From contig NZ_CP166851.1 of assembly GCF_041346945.1 (NCBI RefSeq), positions 62,001 through 126,000 on the forward strand: 64,000 bases of DNA. Direction: 5' to 3'. Source of the stretch: Amycolatopsis sp. cg9 (lineage in GTDB: Bacteria > Actinomycetota > Actinomycetes > Mycobacteriales > Pseudonocardiaceae). The notes under the pieces were generated by a model. That model was not told where the DNA came from, made no database searches, and worked only from the letters and a program-made list of their open reading frames with translations. The position numbers were made by a program, and so were the translations under genes. This document shows positions 40,693 through 49,935 of the stretch, piece after piece (within the stretch, counting starts at the first letter, position 1; each line of letters opens with the position of its first letter).

Positions 40693-40871
40693 TAGACATC
40701 AACACTGCGTAGTAACTCCTGCCCACAGCGTCAGCGGTGACGACCTCAGCCCTGTGGCCCGTCGACCAGGGCCACCTCCCGCCGACTTGTGACCCAGGAC
40801 TCTTCGGCAGTCGCTACGCGCACCAGACAATTGTTTGCCTTTAAACGAGTATGTTCCGAAAATAATTGCGA

Positions 40872-40946
40872 TACGTGGTATCTATCGCCACGTTACGTGG
40901 TCCGTTCATATCGAGTACGTGGTCCCATTCGGAGAAATTACGTGGT
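40872..40946 (+). repeat. Four TACGTGGT iterons at 22-23-bp intervals
   Basis: TACGTGGT starts at 40872, 40894, 40916 and 40939, spaced 22, 22 and 23 bases, two helical turns. Two copies sit in larger palindromes (GATACGTGGTATC; CCACGTTACGTGG). The region is AT-rich and lies between ImmA (left) and the P450 (right). The gap 40349-41111 contains these repeats and no supported gene. Confidence 0.75.
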
Positions 40947-41111
40947 TACCCTGATAGTGCCTGAAACCTTTTTCGCAGATGCTCGAAGTAGGCCCGCCAA
41001 ATGACGGGACGAAGTTGACGCGCGCCATCACCGCCGCCTCCGACTGCACGGCACTCGATGTGGCCGCACTCCCGCTGGTGCAGGGCGTCGCGCACGAGGA
41101 AGGCATCCGGC

Positions 41112-42323
41112 ATGACGCCCTGCACGACCGCCCTGTTCGGCGAGAACTACTGGAACCAGTCACTGGCGGTGGCCGACGCGTTGCGTCCCCAGGCGTCGGT
41201 GCATCGCGCGACGCTGCCCAACCAGGTCCGCGTGTGGGTCATCAGCCAGTACGACGACGCGCGCGCCGCGCTCAGCGACCCGCGCCTGAGCAAGGACAAC
41301 GCCGGCCTCACCGCGATCATCCGCGACCAGCTCGCCGCGGCCGGGCAGGAAGCGGACCTGTCGAACATGTTCGCGCCGCACATGATGTTCAACGACGATC
41401 CGGCTCACGCCCGGCTTCGTGCCCTGGTCGCGGCGAAGTTCACCCGCGGCCGGGTCCGTGCCTTGCGGCCGTGGATCGAGCAGCTGGCCACCGCGGTGCT
41501 CGACGAGCTTCCCGTCGACCGGCCGGTCGACCTGATCGACACCGTCGCCTTCCCGCTTCCGCTGAACGTCATCTGCCAGCTGCTCGGGGTGCCGCTCGAC
41601 GACCGCGAGTATCTGCGGGAATGGACCGCGGCGCTGATGGAGGACTTGCCGGAGCGGGCTCTTCCTGCGTCCCGCGAGATGGAGCGGTACTTCGATCGCC
41701 TGATCGCCGCCAGGCGCGCGGTCCCCGGTGACGATCTGCTCTCGGCGCTGGTGCAGCAGTCCGAGCACGGGGACCAGCTGACCCCGCCCGAACTCATGGG
41801 CACCCTGTTCCTGCTGTTCGTGGCCGGGCACGAGACCACGACGAACCTCATCGGCAACACCGTGCGGCACCTGCTGGCCGAACCGAGCCGGTGGCGCCGG
41901 CTCGCCGCCGACCCTGGCCTGGTGCCCGCGGCGATCGAGGAGTCGCTGCGCTACGACAGCCCGGTACGCATGGCCACCCACCGGTTCACCACCGAGGACG
42001 TCGCATACGGCGGTGTCGTCATCCCGGCCGGCGAGATCGTGCTCGTGTGGTTGCAGAGCGCCAACCGCGACGACAACCGGTTCCCCCGCGCGACCGACCT
42101 GGTGCTCGGGCGGGCCGACGCCGCCGCCCACCTGTCGTTCGGCCACGGCATCCACTACTGCCTGGGCGCGCCGCTGGGGCGCATGGAAGCCGAGATCGTG
42201 CTACGCGCCCTCACACAGCGGTTTCCTGACGCCCGGCTGGCCGCCTCCGCGCACGAGCTCCAGCGGCGTCCCAGCGCCATCATGAACGGCTACGTCGGGC
42301 TGCCGGTCCGCCTCGCCGGCTGA
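41112..42323 (+). CDS. Cytochrome P450
   Basis: 403 residues from ATG 41112, with GAGGAAGG upstream. All P450 marks are present: the oxygen-binding I-helix AGHETT at 238-243, the E-x-x-R of EESLRYDSP, and the haem loop FGHGIHYCLG with ligand Cys350. The length and absence of a membrane anchor fit a soluble bacterial class I enzyme, related to the CYP105/107 group that tailors natural products. It needs a ferredoxin and reductase, neither of which is nearby. Its promoter region holds the iterons at 40872. Confidence 0.95.
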   Translation: MTPCTTALFGENYWNQSLAVADALRPQASVHRATLPNQVRVWVISQYDDARAALSDPRLSKDNAGLTAIIRDQLAAAGQEADLSNMFAPHMMFNDDPAHARLRALVAAKFTRGRVRALRPWIEQLATAVLDELPVDRPVDLIDTVAFPLPLNVICQLLGVPLDDREYLREWTAALMEDLPERALPASREMERYFDRLIAARRAVPGDDLLSALVQQSEHGDQLTPPELMGTLFLLFVAGHETTTNLIGNTVRHLLAEPSRWRRLAADPGLVPAAIEESLRYDSPVRMATHRFTTEDVAYGGVVIPAGEIVLVWLQSANRDDNRFPRATDLVLGRADAAAHLSFGHGIHYCLGAPLGRMEAEIVLRALTQRFPDARLAASAHELQRRPSAIMNGYVGLPVRLAG

Positions 42324-42368
42324 CCCCTGCGGCGGCCGCCTCGGCGTCGGACGGCCGGCCGCTGCGGG

Positions 42369-44792
42369 TCACTTCCCGGCTTCGGCGAGGTACCAGGCGG
42401 CGATCTCCACGCGCTTGCTCACGCCGAGCTTGCGGTTGATCCGGCGAATGTGCTCCTCGACGGTGCGGAAGCTGATGTGCAGCCGCTCGCCGATCTCCCG
42501 GTTGCTCATCCCTTTGGCGACCAGGTCCGCCACCTCGAGCTCCCGGTCGGACAGCCCGCCGGGCAGCATCTCCTGAGCTGAGGGCTGCCGCTGGGTCGGA
42601 AACGGCGTGGCGGCCAGCGCGTAAATCTCCTCGGGACGCAGCGACTCGCCGAGTTCTACCTGCTTCTCGAACCGCCTCTTGTATTCGTCGTCACCGAGCT
42701 CACGCCTGGCTGCGGCCTTGGCCTGCTGCTGTACCCGTAGGAACGGCAACAGCCCCAGCACCGTCGCTTCGGTGTGTCGCCAGCCGGCCTGGGCCCCGCC
42801 GAGCAGCTGTCCCGCCAGCTCGTAGTCCCCGCGCGTCACGGCGACGATGGCGATCAGCCACAAGCTCCAGGTCGGACCCCATGTGTCTCCGGTCGCCTGC
42901 TGCGAGCGCAGCGCTTCCTGCGCCAGCCGGGCGGCGGCATCCGGATCGCCGTGCAGCAGCTCGGCGAGCGCGTTGTTCCACAACGCCCAGGAAAGGCACC
43001 ACGGGGCGCCCGACGCGCGGGCTGCCGCGAGCACCCGCTCGGCTTCGGCGAAGGCGCGCTGGGCGTCGCCGAGGAACGAGGCGGCCATGCCCAGGAACAA
43101 CATCGTCATGAACACGTCGCCCGGCGTGCCCTGGCTGCGCAGTGCGCGCTCCGCGCGCGACAGCAGCTCCAGCGACTCCCGTGCCTTGACCCGGTCGGGC
43201 TCGGTGAGCAATTTCTGGGTGCCCTGCCCGTAGAGCAGCGGCCCGAACGGCTCGTCGATCCCAAGCTGGCGGACGACCTCCTCGGCCTGGGCCAGCAGCG
43301 GCCTGGCCAGCGCCTGGCTGCCCTGGATGAGCGCGACCCAGGACGACATCGACAACGCGGCGGCCTGCTGGAGGCTCGGTGCGTCGGAGCAGCCGTCGAG
43401 TCCCATCGCCAGCATCCGGCGCGCCTCGTTCAACTTGCCGGAGAAGACGAAGAACCGGGTCCCCGTCGCGCGGATCGCCATCTCCCGGCCGCGTTCGGCT
43501 GTGGCCGGGTCGGACAGGAAGTACTCTTGCGCGGCGCGCAGGTTCGGCAGTTCCACCTGCAACCGGCGCATCCACTCGATCTCGGCGGGGCCGAACCATT
43601 CGCGTGCGCAGCGCGCGACGAGCTCGTCGAAGTACTCCGCGTGCGCCTGGCGCAGCTCGTATTCTTCGCCGGCGGCGGCGACGAGCTCCTGGCCGTACTC
43701 GCGGATCGTCTCCAGCATTCGATACCTGGTGCGGCCACCGCGGGCCTCGGTCACGAGCAGAGACTTGTCCCGCAGTCGGACAATCAGGCTGAGCACATCC
43801 GGCTTCTCGACGCCGCGGCCGCCGCAGATGGCCTGCGCCGCGTCGAGGTCGAAGCCGCCCTCGAACACCGAGACCAACGCCCACACCCGACGCTCGGGCA
43901 CCGGGAGCAGGTCGTAAGACCAGTCGATCATGGCGTGCAGGGTGCGGTGGTGGTCCTGCTCGTGCGGCCCGTCGGCCAACAGGTGCAGCCGGCTCGGGTG
44001 CTCGACCATCTCCTGGAGCGTCATCGCCGCCAGCATCGGCGCGGCCAGTTCGATGGCCTGCGGAATGCCGTCGAGCAGCTGGCACAGCCGCGCGGCCAGC
44101 GGGTACTCCTCTTCGGAGATGCGCACGCCGGCTGCGGCCGCCCGGTCGATCAGCAGCTGCTGGGCCTCGTGTATCCCGTTCTCGTCACCGTCGCGCCCGC
44201 AATCGCCCGTGCCGATGCACAGCGGCGGGACGATCAGCAGGTGTTCGCCCTGCACGCCCAGCCGCACCCGGCTGGTGGTCATCACCTGGAGACCCGGCGC
44301 GGCCTTGAGCAGCGTGGTCAGCAGGCGCGGCACCTGGCCGGTCCCGGGCGACTTGCCGACCAGGTGCTCGCAGTTGTCCAGCATCAATAGCATCTGCCGG
44401 TGCCGGAAGTACTCGATCAGCCGCGCCAGGCCGGGGGTGGACGAGTTGTCCAGGATGCCCAGCTCGCCGGCGATCGTGGACTCCAGCCGGTCGTCGGCCT
44501 CCTTCAGGTCGGCGAGCTGCACCACGACTACGCCGTGCTTGTACGCGCCGGCGTCGACGAGTTCCCGGGCCATCCGCAGCAGCAGGCGGGTTTTCCCGAC
44601 GCCGCCGGTGCCGATCAAGGTCACCAGGCGGGCGGTCCGCAGCAGTCGTATGCCGTCGTTGAGCAGGCTGCCGCGACCGATGAAACTGTTCATCTCCGCG
44701 GGCAGGAGCGATGGGCTGGCGGGCGAGATGTACTCGTCCGTCGGCGCTTCCCCCTCGCGGACCAGGTGATCGTGCTGGGTACTGCTGACCAT
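42369..44792 (-). CDS. NB-ARC ATPase-LuxR transcriptional regulator
   Basis: 807 residues from ATG 44792. A P-loop ATPase opens the protein (Walker A GTGGVGKT at 61-68, Walker B MLLMLDNCEH), with the ARC/winged-helix continuation to ~400 and TPR-like helical repeats to ~720. The last 63 residues are a LuxR/GerE HTH (LSDRELEVADLVAKGMSNRE, ISFRTVEEHIRRINRKLGVS). Such regulators use ATP and repeats to sense a signal and often control specialised metabolism. It is convergent with the P450, which makes that gene a candidate target (inferred). Confidence 0.9.
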   Translation of the reverse strand: MVSSTQHDHLVREGEAPTDEYISPASPSLLPAEMNSFIGRGSLLNDGIRLLRTARLVTLIGTGGVGKTRLLLRMARELVDAGAYKHGVVVVQLADLKEADDRLESTIAGELGILDNSSTPGLARLIEYFRHRQMLLMLDNCEHLVGKSPGTGQVPRLLTTLLKAAPGLQVMTTSRVRLGVQGEHLLIVPPLCIGTGDCGRDGDENGIHEAQQLLIDRAAAAGVRISEEEYPLAARLCQLLDGIPQAIELAAPMLAAMTLQEMVEHPSRLHLLADGPHEQDHHRTLHAMIDWSYDLLPVPERRVWALVSVFEGGFDLDAAQAICGGRGVEKPDVLSLIVRLRDKSLLVTEARGGRTRYRMLETIREYGQELVAAAGEEYELRQAHAEYFDELVARCAREWFGPAEIEWMRRLQVELPNLRAAQEYFLSDPATAERGREMAIRATGTRFFVFSGKLNEARRMLAMGLDGCSDAPSLQQAAALSMSSWVALIQGSQALARPLLAQAEEVVRQLGIDEPFGPLLYGQGTQKLLTEPDRVKARESLELLSRAERALRSQGTPGDVFMTMLFLGMAASFLGDAQRAFAEAERVLAAARASGAPWCLSWALWNNALAELLHGDPDAAARLAQEALRSQQATGDTWGPTWSLWLIAIVAVTRGDYELAGQLLGGAQAGWRHTEATVLGLLPFLRVQQQAKAAARRELGDDEYKRRFEKQVELGESLRPEEIYALAATPFPTQRQPSAQEMLPGGLSDRELEVADLVAKGMSNREIGERLHISFRTVEEHIRRINRKLGVSKRVEIAAWYLAEAGK

Positions 44793-45423
44793 GCGTGTCC
44801 CCCCGACACGTTCGACGATCAACAGGCGACGCGGCCGCGCCGCCCGGCATCCGCTTCGTCGACACGGGTCTGGATCACGCGGCCCCCTTTGCCACGCCCG
44901 GCCCAAGCTCCCCGGTTGGTCCTTGACCCGTCACGAACGGACGAGCCGATCACGCCCCGTGTCTCAGTGCAGCGGTGTCCCGGCTCGCGGCACCGCATGC
45001 CACGAGCCCCTTCATGGGACCGGCTACGCCCGACGACCAACGGGAACGAGCCTTGTGACCAGCGCATAGGCTGCATGGTCACGACTTCATCAACACTATC
45101 GGATCAACCGACGACGACTGTACGGTTTTCGTGACCTCGGCGCGTCAGCCCGCTCGGGTTACCCCGTTTGAGCAGGAGGTGTCACGTGCTGTAGTTGGCC
45201 TTGTTCACCCGTCTCAGCGATCTTTCGCGGCGGGATGTCGGCCGACTGGCCTAGTGCAATCTGCCACATAGAGTTGACCAGTGACCCGTGAACAGTGGGA
45301 ATACCGGCATGGACTCCACAATGGACAGCGTGGCGAGGGTTGTGGCCGGGCGCGGCCGCGTGCGGGCGGGACGACGGACGCCCGCCGGCTCATGTTGACC
45401 TCATCACGATCGCCCCTGGCCGA
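44793..45423. other. Gene-free stretch of about 630 bases
   Basis: No supported gene. Overlapping frames here have poor third-position GC. There is a strong AGGAGGTG at 45174-45181, but the GTG after it (45186) stops after two codons. TTGACC at 45275 may be a -35 for the PAS-like gene. Confidence 0.4.
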
Positions 45424-46488
45424 ATGACCGGACCCCGCGAGGCCGGCAGAGATCGCTGGCGGCACGCCGGGCAGTGGATTCTGCTCGACGCGCGTTTCCA
45501 CCTACTGGCCATCGGCCAGGCCCTCTACCAGGGCATCTCGCCGAGGTTGGATGTCACCGCCCGCCGGGTCCTGCTTCCGCGGATGCGCCTGGCCGCCCAG
45601 GAGCGGCGCCCTCGCGCCCAGGTCGCCGAGGACTTCGGCCGCCGGTGGTCGGTTCGTGTCCAGCCGATCCTCGGGCCGGCCAGCGGCGCCGTGCTCGCCG
45701 TGCTCGGTTGCTACGTCCCCGAGGGCACCGAGTTGCCCGAGCCGCCGCTGGTCGGCGGCTGGGAGTGGCACGCGACCCCGCCCGGCCCCGACCAGCAGAT
45801 GCGCCTCTACTGGTCGCCGGACACCTTCGCCGTGCACGGGCACCCCGTGCCGGACGGTGAGGAGCCGCACTGGTGGGAAGCCGCGCAGTGGCTGGACGAG
45901 GTCGTGGCCGGTGCCCATCGGGCCGACATCCAGCGGGTGCTGGAGACCTTCCAGGCCGCGGCCTCCGACGGTCTGCTCATTCACAGCTTCGCCGCGCGCA
46001 CCGCGCAGGGCGCGCGGGTGCACGTGCGCCTGGCCGGACGCCGTGACGTCGATGGCGCCGGACCGGACAGGTGGTTCCGCGGGGTCAGCACCCGCGTCGA
46101 GAACGACGGGGCCACGCCGCCGGCACCGTCCACGGCCGCGGTGCTCGACGCCGCCTTCGCAGTGTCGGCCGATCCGCTGTGCGCGATAGACACCAGCTAC
46201 GAACACATCTACATGACCTCGGCGAACTTCGCCGTCCTCGGCATCGAGCTGCCCGCGGACCGGTATCTGCCCAAGATGGCACATCCCGACGACCTCCCCG
46301 CGCTGCGTGGCTTCCTCAAAGAGGCGGCAACGCGGCCGGCCGAGACGATCGGCCCGGTGACCGTCCGCATGGCGACCCGCGGCCGACGCGGGTGGACGCG
46401 AGTGACGCTGGTCGGCACGGGGATGCGGCTGTCGGCGTCGGGCCCGCAGCACCACGTGCTGTGCCGGGTCACCCCGGCCGTCGGCTGA
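45424..46488 (+). CDS. PAS-like domain protein
   Basis: 354 residues from ATG 45424. Earlier in-frame starts (GTG 45295) are disfavoured because third-position GC is low there. The N-terminal ~110 residues (GQWILLDARFHLLAIGQALY; WSVRVQPILGPASGAVLAVL) and the stretches ~110-230 and ~240-350 (EHIYMTSANFAVLGIELPAD, KMAHPDDLPALRGFLKEAA) look like successive PAS-type sensory units; the MAHPDDL turn is typical of PAS. No kinase or output domain is attached. It could signal through a partner. The gene overlaps the convergent HIT-like gene by 20 bases. Confidence 0.6.
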   Translation: MTGPREAGRDRWRHAGQWILLDARFHLLAIGQALYQGISPRLDVTARRVLLPRMRLAAQERRPRAQVAEDFGRRWSVRVQPILGPASGAVLAVLGCYVPEGTELPEPPLVGGWEWHATPPGPDQQMRLYWSPDTFAVHGHPVPDGEEPHWWEAAQWLDEVVAGAHRADIQRVLETFQAAASDGLLIHSFAARTAQGARVHVRLAGRRDVDGAGPDRWFRGVSTRVENDGATPPAPSTAAVLDAAFAVSADPLCAIDTSYEHIYMTSANFAVLGIELPADRYLPKMAHPDDLPALRGFLKEAATRPAETIGPVTVRMATRGRRGWTRVTLVGTGMRLSASGPQHHVLCRVTPAVG

Positions 46489-46861
46489 ACGGTCCGGACC
46501 CGCGGATGGACGCGAGGGAGTCGGCCGCGCCGGTCCGGACGAACTCGCTCGACGGTGCGCGCGGGATCAGGTCCAAGTGCAGGTGAGGCGGCTCATCGCC
46601 CGCCCGTACCTCCTCGCGCGTGGCGAGGATGGTGCAGCACGGGTAGTCGGCGGCGAGCTCCGCGGCCGCGACCATCACCACGCCCGCGACGTGCGGGGCG
46701 GCGGCGACGTCGTCGAAGTGGTCGGTGGCGATGAGCAGCACGTGACCAGGAGCGCGCGGTGACGGGGCTTCGACGGCGATCACGTCCGGCCAACACCGCA
46801 GCACCACGACACGCGTCGTGCCGCTGACCATGGCGCACAGCGGACAGTCGGGGACGGCCAT
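46469..46861 (-). CDS. HIT-like protein with altered histidine triad
   Basis: 130 residues from ATG 46861. The fold follows HIT proteins: a Cys pair (CPLCAMVSG), the strand pair (VIAVEAPSPRAPGHVLLIAT), a helix, and the triad region PPHLHLDLIPR. In active HIT hydrolases and transferases the motif is HxHxHxx, with the second His as nucleophile. Here the third His is Asp, so activity may be changed or lost. Nucleotide binding is likely. It overlaps the convergent PAS-like gene. Confidence 0.65.
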   Translation of the reverse strand: MAVPDCPLCAMVSGTTRVVVLRCWPDVIAVEAPSPRAPGHVLLIATDHFDDVAAAPHVAGVVMVAAAELAADYPCCTILATREEVRAGDEPPHLHLDLIPRAPSSEFVRTGAADSLASIRGSGPFSRRPG

Positions 46862-47066
46862 GACGCTCACCCGATTCCAGGCCCGCGGTCACGGCTCAGA
46901 CCAGGCTGGACGACGTGCGGCTGCGGGAGCGCCTGTTCGCGCTGCCGGGCCGGTGCACCTGAGTCCATGACCCAAAGGGTGTCGGGCGCAGCACGCTCCG
47001 TCAGGGGGTTTCAGCCATTTGACCGCGAATTGTCCAGTAGTCCGCCCAGTTCGGCCTGGATGTTGG

Positions 47067-47510
47067 CTACTCCGCCTTCGCGGCGCGGCCTTCCCCGCCG
47101 GACTGGTTGGCCTGGAGGGTGCGCATCAGCTCCAGGACCTGTTCCCGGTGGGCCGGGGTGAGGCTCAGCGCGCGCAGCGCCACCGAGTGCACGTCGGCGT
47201 CGCGCAGCGCCACCACCAGATCAAGATCGGCCTGGATCTGCCGGGACTTCTCCGAGTCGAAGAAGATCGCCGGATCGACCTCGAAGAAGGCTGCGATCGC
47301 CTCGAGGTGCCCCTTGGTCGGGTTGTCCGCGATTCCCGCGCGCAGCTGGCGCATGTACTCCTTGGAGAAGGTCTTCGTCGGGTGGCGCTCCTTCAGCCAG
47401 GCCGCGCACCACTTTGCGACGTGTTCCATGGAGTGCTCGCTGCCGTTGGACCGCGTCACCGTCTTGAAGAGCTTGTCGATGATCTCCGCGAGCGTGGATG
47501 CCTCCGCCAT
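47067..47510 (-). CDS. EspR-like XRE regulator
   Basis: 147 residues from ATG 47510, with GGAGG upstream. The organisation matches mycobacterial EspR: a divergent N-terminal HTH (LAEIIDKLFKTV, then FSKEYMRQLRAGIADNPTKG), the segment HLEAIAAFFEVDPAIFFDSE, and a C-terminal helical dimerisation region (LVVALRDADVHSVALRALSL; REQVLELMRTLQ). EspR is a nucleoid-associated regulator of the ESX-1 secretion genes. Here the gene diverges from a type IV secretion operon, with an arm-flanked promoter between them. Control of that promoter is inferred. Confidence 0.75.
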   Translation of the reverse strand: MAEASTLAEIIDKLFKTVTRSNGSEHSMEHVAKWCAAWLKERHPTKTFSKEYMRQLRAGIADNPTKGHLEAIAAFFEVDPAIFFDSEKSRQIQADLDLVVALRDADVHSVALRALSLTPAHREQVLELMRTLQANQSGGEGRAAKAE

Positions 47511-47594
47511 GGCAACCCGCCTCCTCGTCTGTCCGGGAATCTTCTCGACGGTCCGTAACCGCCCGGTCGCCAAACATAGGTGATCGAGCCCGAT

Positions 47595-47668
47595 ACGTCC
47601 ACATCAGTTGACATCTTGGCGGCTGGGCATATCCTCTGTCTAGCAGGGACGGCAACTGATATGGACGT
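47595..47668 (+). promoter_or_regulatory. Promoter flanked by 18-bp inverted arms (copy 2 of two)
   Basis: TTGACA at 47608-47613 and TATCCT at 47630-47635 share the 16-base spacing of copy 1. Left arm ACGTCCACATCAGTTGAC (47595-47612) and right arm GGCAACTGATATGGACGT (47651-47668) are inverted with 16 of 18 matches, 38 bases apart. The central G of the copy 1 left arm is C here, and the right arm changes to match. It drives the type IV operon. Confidence 0.72.
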
Positions 47669-47816
47669 TTCACTAGGGAACGCCAGGTCAGCGCCGTCTC
47701 GCGGGGGCAGGGAAACCCAGAAGGGGTTGGCCCACCCGAGGGGAACCGAGCCGGCTACGGGGGCCGGACGAACCGAGGGACGCCGGCGCGGCCGGTGTTT
47801 CGCAGGAGGGGGCTTG

Positions 47817-47861
47817 ATGCACAACCGACCGACGAGGTCGCGCAGCCGCACCGCGCAGTAG
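47817..47861 (+). CDS. Possible 14-residue leader peptide
   Basis: ATG 47817 follows AGGAGGG by six bases and reads MHNRPTRSRSRTAQ before a TAG. It lies in the 577-base leader between the arm-flanked promoter and the first operon gene. The ribosome-binding site is strong, but such a short frame can arise by chance. The rest of the gap 47511-48244 holds no supported gene. Confidence 0.2.
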   Translation: MHNRPTRSRSRTAQ

Positions 47862-48244
47862 CGACGGCACGCCGACTCGTACCGCCGGGCCCGCACCGGG
47901 CTGACCGGCGATAACCGAAGCTGGCGCAGCCGTCGCCGGAGCTCGGTCCGCCACCGGCTCCGCCGACGCGCGTGAGCGCATGGCGCGATTCATCGCGCCG
48001 TCGACCTTGGTCTTTCCAGCACTGGATCGCACCAGCGACCCAGCGTGCCCTCGCACGCCCTCGTGACGGCCGACAGGCGGCCGGAGAGAGACCGGGCCGC
48101 GCTCACCTTCTGCGCCGCCGTGGCGCACCCCACCGGGTGCGCCACGGCACCACCAACAGCCACGCGGGTCGCGGGCCTGGGTTCAGCGCGCCCTCGACCT
48201 GGCACGGCCGCAGCACCAGCGGCGCACGCAGAAGGGAGGAGGAC

Positions 48245-49642
48245 GTGCCCACCGTGAACAGCGAACCCTTGGGAAACAACGGGTTCCGTCGCCTCGTTGG
48301 CACCGTGCCCTTCGACGCCGACGCCGGGCAGCGGCCCGACGAGCAGGCCGCAAGGCCCGCCCCGCAGCAGGGGCCCATCGACCATCCGCCGTCGAGCACC
48401 ACCTCGCCGGCAAGCCTGGGGCGCCCGGCCGGTCTCACCCTCCGGCCGGGCGCTCCACCACCCGTGCCCGTCGCGACGTCGCCGGCGGACACGAATCCCA
48501 CGACACCGGTGCGCACCGCCACGCCCCCCGGTGGGCCGCCGATGCCACTCGCCGGGCCGGCCGCCGCGCCGGCTGAACCCGAGGGACTGCGCACCCTCGA
48601 GGCCGAGCTCGCGCAGGCCGCCCGGCGAACGTGGGCCCAACTTCCGGCGGCCGACGTCGCCGCGGCTGTGGAAGCGGGGACGATCTCCGCAGCCACGCAG
48701 GCGTCCGAGGAGCTGACCGCCACCCGCGCCGGGCAGCCGCTCGTCGGCGATCAGCCCGCCCCGCCCGGCGGCGCCGCGCACGCGGCGACCATCGAGGTCG
48801 CGGCCGCCGCGGCAGCGATCCAGCGCCAGGGCCTGCCGCCCACGGCGACCGACCCGGTGGACTGGAGCGGCTTCGGCACGGTCATCCCCGTGCTGGCCGG
48901 TTCGCCCGGCGCCGGTGCCTCGGTCCTGGCCGCGGTGCTGGCCGACGTCCTCCAGCTCGCGCAGCTGCGGGTGCTGCTGGTCGACCCGGCCGACCCGCCG
49001 CGCTCCGGCCTGGCCGCCGCCACCCGCTCGCTGGGCCCGTGGCTCGCGCACCCGCACCCGCATGTGCACATCCGCTTCTCGTGGCGGGCGCAGGCCCTGC
49101 TGGCGCGGCTGGAGACCAGTCTTCCGGTCCTCGCGCCGGGCATGGTGCCGCCGCCCCGCTTCTGGCACCCGCCGGTGCAGCAGCTGCACGCCACCGTGGT
49201 CGATCTCGGCCACGACCCGTGGCGGGTCACCGCGCACCCGCTCTCGGGCGCCGGGGCGTGGCTGCGCCGCGGTACCCCGCAGCCCCGCCCGGTGCTGGTG
49301 GTGCGCCCCAGCCGCCCGTCGCTGCTGCACGCCGAACAGGTCCTCGCCCGGCTGGACCACTGGATCTCCTGCGCCGCCGCGGCCGCTCCGGCGCAGCTGG
49401 TGGTGATGGGCGCCAAGCGCTGGCCCGACGGGGTGGCCGGCGCGGCCGGACGACGAGTCAGCGCCCTGCTGGACGAAGCGGTGTTCCTGCCACACGACCC
49501 CGATCTCGCCGCGGCCGGCGTCACCGCCGCGGTCACTCCGCCCCGGCTGCGGCAGGCGATCACGCCGGTGCTGCGCCGCTGGGGCCTGCTGCCTGACACC
49601 GCCGGCAAGAGCAGGCGGTCGAGTACGAGGGGGCGCTCATGA
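48245..49642 (+). CDS. MinD/ParA-like protein with degenerate P-loop, type IV operon
   Basis: 465 residues from GTG 48245, with GGGAGGAGG upstream. The first ~170 residues are Pro/Ala-rich and probably disordered. The remainder resembles a MinD/ParA-type fold (VIPVLAGSPGAGASVLAAVL, LRVLLVDPADPPRSGLAAA). The P-loop reads SPGAGAS where K-G-G-x-G-K-T/S is expected, so the ATP-contacting lysines are missing. It is the first gene of the secretion operon. A structural or regulatory role is more likely than ATPase activity (inferred). Confidence 0.55.
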   Translation: MPTVNSEPLGNNGFRRLVGTVPFDADAGQRPDEQAARPAPQQGPIDHPPSSTTSPASLGRPAGLTLRPGAPPPVPVATSPADTNPTTPVRTATPPGGPPMPLAGPAAAPAEPEGLRTLEAELAQAARRTWAQLPAADVAAAVEAGTISAATQASEELTATRAGQPLVGDQPAPPGGAAHAATIEVAAAAAAIQRQGLPPTATDPVDWSGFGTVIPVLAGSPGAGASVLAAVLADVLQLAQLRVLLVDPADPPRSGLAAATRSLGPWLAHPHPHVHIRFSWRAQALLARLETSLPVLAPGMVPPPRFWHPPVQQLHATVVDLGHDPWRVTAHPLSGAGAWLRRGTPQPRPVLVVRPSRPSLLHAEQVLARLDHWISCAAAAAPAQLVVMGAKRWPDGVAGAAGRRVSALLDEAVFLPHDPDLAAAGVTAAVTPPRLRQAITPVLRRWGLLPDTAGKSRRSSTRGRS

Positions 49643-49935
49643 TCGAGCACTTCGAGACCGTGATGTTCCTGGCCCAGCAGATTCCCAACCCCGGCCCGGC
49701 CGAGCCGCCCGGCGCCAAAGAGATCCTGGGCGTGGTCAGCAACGTCAAGTGGGCGGCGGGAATCGCCCTGCTGGTCGGCTTCTTCGCCGGGCTGGTGGTG
49801 TGGGCCGGCGGGCGCTGGATCGACCACCACCGCGCGGGCCGCATCGGCTTGATCATGATGCTCTGCGCCATCGGCGGCGGCCTGCTCTACGGCATCGGCT
49901 GGCAGGTCATCAACCACTTCGCCGGCGGTCAGTGA
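49639..49935 (+). CDS. Small two-helix membrane protein, pilin-like position
   Basis: 98 residues, ATG overlapping the previous stop. Two membrane helices (WAAGIALLVGFFAGLVVWAG and IGLIMMLCAIGGGLLYGIGW) are separated by a short basic loop. The size and topology are like VirB2/TrbC-type subunits, and the gene lies early in a type IV operon as virB2 does. The sequence itself gives no further proof. Confidence 0.6.
   Translation: MIEHFETVMFLAQQIPNPGPAEPPGAKEILGVVSNVKWAAGIALLVGFFAGLVVWAGGRWIDHHRAGRIGLIMMLCAIGGGLLYGIGWQVINHFAGGQ

Noticed and set aside
40789..41004. A 71-codon plus-strand frame before the P450
   Set aside because: It is created by the TACGTGGT repeats (recurring YVV residues), has AT-rich third positions and lacks a ribosome-binding site.
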